37,203 nt of DNA from an uncultured Tidjanibacter sp. (lineage in GTDB: Bacteria > Bacteroidota > Bacteroidia > Bacteroidales > Rikenellaceae), in contig CANTVF010000011.1 in NCBI GenBank assembly GCA_947852905.1, positions 1 through 37,203 of the forward strand, given 5' to 3'. How positions within the stretch are numbered: position 1 is the first letter of the stretch; every line of letters starts with the position of its first letter. Position numbers and translations under genes: made by a program. Below, piece by piece: positions 35,862 to 37,203 of the stretch. Under the pieces are notes generated by a model. It was given only the letters and a program-made list of their open reading frames with translations, was not told the DNA's origin and made no database searches.

Positions 35862-36683
35862 CTAAACGGCAAAGATAATAAAATATGCGAAAACAAACGG
35901 GACGGAGAATATCAGCGCATCGAACCTGTCCATGAAACCGCCGTGTCCCGGTATTATAGAGCCGGAATCCTTCACCCCAGCAGAACGTTTGAACATAGAC
36001 TCCACAAGATCGCCCAATACGCCGCTGCACACTATCACGAGAGCCAGTCCGCCCCACCACAACAGGCATTCACCACGCAGATGCCCGCACAATATGCCGA
36101 ACGCCACGGCGAACGACAGCCCCCCGCAGAAACCCTCCCACGACTTCTTTGGAGATATGCGCTCGAACATTCTGTGACGGCCGAGCAACACTCCTGTCAG
36201 ATAAGCGAAAACGTCGTTCACCCAAACGGTGAATATGTAACACAACATGATCCACGGATCGTACTCTCCGCCATAGAACGCCACGAAACTGACAAGCGAC
36301 ATCGGCAAAGCGGCGTAAATTATTCCGCATACAGATACCGCAACACCCTGAAAAGGCTCCGGATGCTTATGGTACATCTCCGCCACGAAAATCAGGAAAA
36401 TCAATGGAACGACCAGCGACAGATACCTCACGTCGAGCGTTCCACGCGCAACGAGAAAACTTAGGACCACGCTTATGCCGCCTATGGCAACGGGATACTG
36501 CCGTTTTACCGGAATGCCCTTACCGGCCGCAAGACGGTAAAACTCCCACATGCTTCCTATACAGATAGTGAACATGAGTGCCACGAAACCGTATTCCGAA
36601 AAAAGTACGGCAGCCACCACCACCAGAAACAACACCGTCCCGCTCAAGGTCCTAACGACCAGTTCCCTACCGAATTTCGCCAT
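35862..36683 (-). CDS. cdsA: Phosphatidate cytidylyltransferase
   Basis: CdsA makes CDP-diacylglycerol, the precursor of all phospholipids, in the inner membrane. The 273-aa product has about eight membrane helices and ends with the family signature: SMFKRSAGVKDSG, then IPGHGGFMDRFDAL, carrying the conserved Lys-Asp and Asp-Arg-x-Asp residues. I chose the ATG at 36683 (MAKFGRELVVRTLSG) over one at 36740, because the 19 extra residues are unrelated to the family. It is the first gene of a cdsA-psd-permease operon, so two steps of phosphatidylethanolamine synthesis are linked. The phosphatidylserine synthase gene is not here. Confidence 0.95.
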   Translation of the reverse strand: MAKFGRELVVRTLSGTVLFLVVVAAVLFSEYGFVALMFTICIGSMWEFYRLAAGKGIPVKRQYPVAIGGISVVLSFLVARGTLDVRYLSLVVPLIFLIFVAEMYHKHPEPFQGVAVSVCGIIYAALPMSLVSFVAFYGGEYDPWIMLCYIFTVWVNDVFAYLTGVLLGRHRMFERISPKKSWEGFCGGLSFAVAFGILCGHLRGECLLWWGGLALVIVCSGVLGDLVESMFKRSAGVKDSGSIIPGHGGFMDRFDALIFSVPFVFAYFIIFAV

Positions 36684-37203
36684 AATCGTCACTATTCCGC
36701 CGCACAAACCGTACACGGCATTAACCTGTGCGGCATTCAATACCCAATACGGGTTTTGTACGTTCCGAAATTAACGCTTTTCCGGCTATCCGCAAAACAT
36801 ACAGACAAATAAAACCTTCTGCGACCTTCCGACCACGATACAAGGTGCTATTTCGCGACCCGTCCGACCCGTATATATCCGACATACCCGACAATGCACG
36901 TCACATCTCAAAAGCGGCACACAATCCACCATGTTTCGTACGACACTCCATAAGAAACACGGCAATGTCTACGACAGCCCTGCCCCACGTTCCGCCCGTC
37001 CGACCTAAACACAACCCGCTTTCCCGGAAAAGATATATCATAACCCGCTACAGCAAATGCTTCGGAAACGACATGCAGACAAGTTCCGGAGATACTCCGC
37101 AATAGACATCGCGTCGTCTCGGGCGTCGCTAAAGCGATATAACGGCACATATTGTACTCCGCCCAGAACCGCACATTCGCCACAAACAGGCGCCACGTTT
37201 CCC
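36684..37203. other. Non-coding right end of the window
   Basis: No gene reaches into the window from the right, and no RNA was recognised. The region should contain the promoter of the cdsA operon, but I find only an imperfect box (TACGGTTTG on the minus strand, one base too long) close to the start. Confidence 0.45.

Overview
The window looks like chromosomal DNA from a Bacteroidales bacterium, most likely Rikenellaceae and close to Alistipes. The evidence is: a primary sigma factor of only 286 aa that lacks region 1.1; several start-proximal promoters with the Bacteroidetes -7 box TAnnTTTG, two of them with a TTG 20 bp upstream; MqnC of the futalosine menaquinone route; a DksA-like protein without the zinc cysteines; and a moderately GC-rich genome that nonetheless favours ATA for isoleucine. 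The genus is inferred, not proven. Apart from small repeats I see no prophage, insertion sequence, CRISPR array, tRNA or rRNA.

Layout. 1-4847 (+): an RNA m5C methyltransferase behind a duplicated upstream segment, mqnC, and an IPT/TIG lipoprotein. 4967-8751 (-): a co-directional block of a two-lobed retropepsin-like protein, a MerR regulator, a short Nif3-like protein and a C4 zinc-ribbon coiled-coil protein, read from a promoter at 8819-8850. 8953-14274 (+): free-standing riboflavin kinase, flavodoxin-like reductase, S-adenosylhomocysteine hydrolase, a membrane glycosyltransferase and a DUF486 membrane protein. 14843-15525 holds three tandem ~227-bp copies of the rpoD 3' flank, each with its own terminator. 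15566-18067 (-): rpoD and an HtrA/Deg protease. 18330-23118 (+): rarA, a YfcE-like phosphoesterase and a Clp/Hsp100 ATPase whose second AAA+ ring appears dead. 23614-31480 (+): ileS, DksA-like protein, rnhA, an EamA transporter and mltG, with the SRP RNA gene on the opposite strand at 30279-30374. 31993-36683 (-): cdsA, psd, an AI-2E/PerM permease and typA.

Most genes are housekeeping: RNA modification and translation (methyltransferase, IleRS, TypA, SRP RNA), transcription (RpoD, DksA-like, MerR), envelope and phospholipid synthesis (CdsA, Psd, MltG, glycosyltransferase), replication and repair (RarA, RNase HI), proteostasis (HtrA, Clp-like, retropepsin), and methyl-cycle and flavin metabolism (AhcY, RFK, flavodoxin).

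The least ordinary signals are: the Clp ATPase that has lost the D2 Walker A Ser/Thr, Walker B Glu, sensor 1, arginine finger, sensor 2 and pore tyrosine in an intact frame; an IleRS with the swapped GIHH signature; an HtrA with Glu at the catalytic Asp position; the tandem triplication of the rpoD terminator region; a dispersed ~150-bp intergenic element that ends in a terminator on one strand and may be a small RNA family; and a perfect 38-bp palindrome after mltG.
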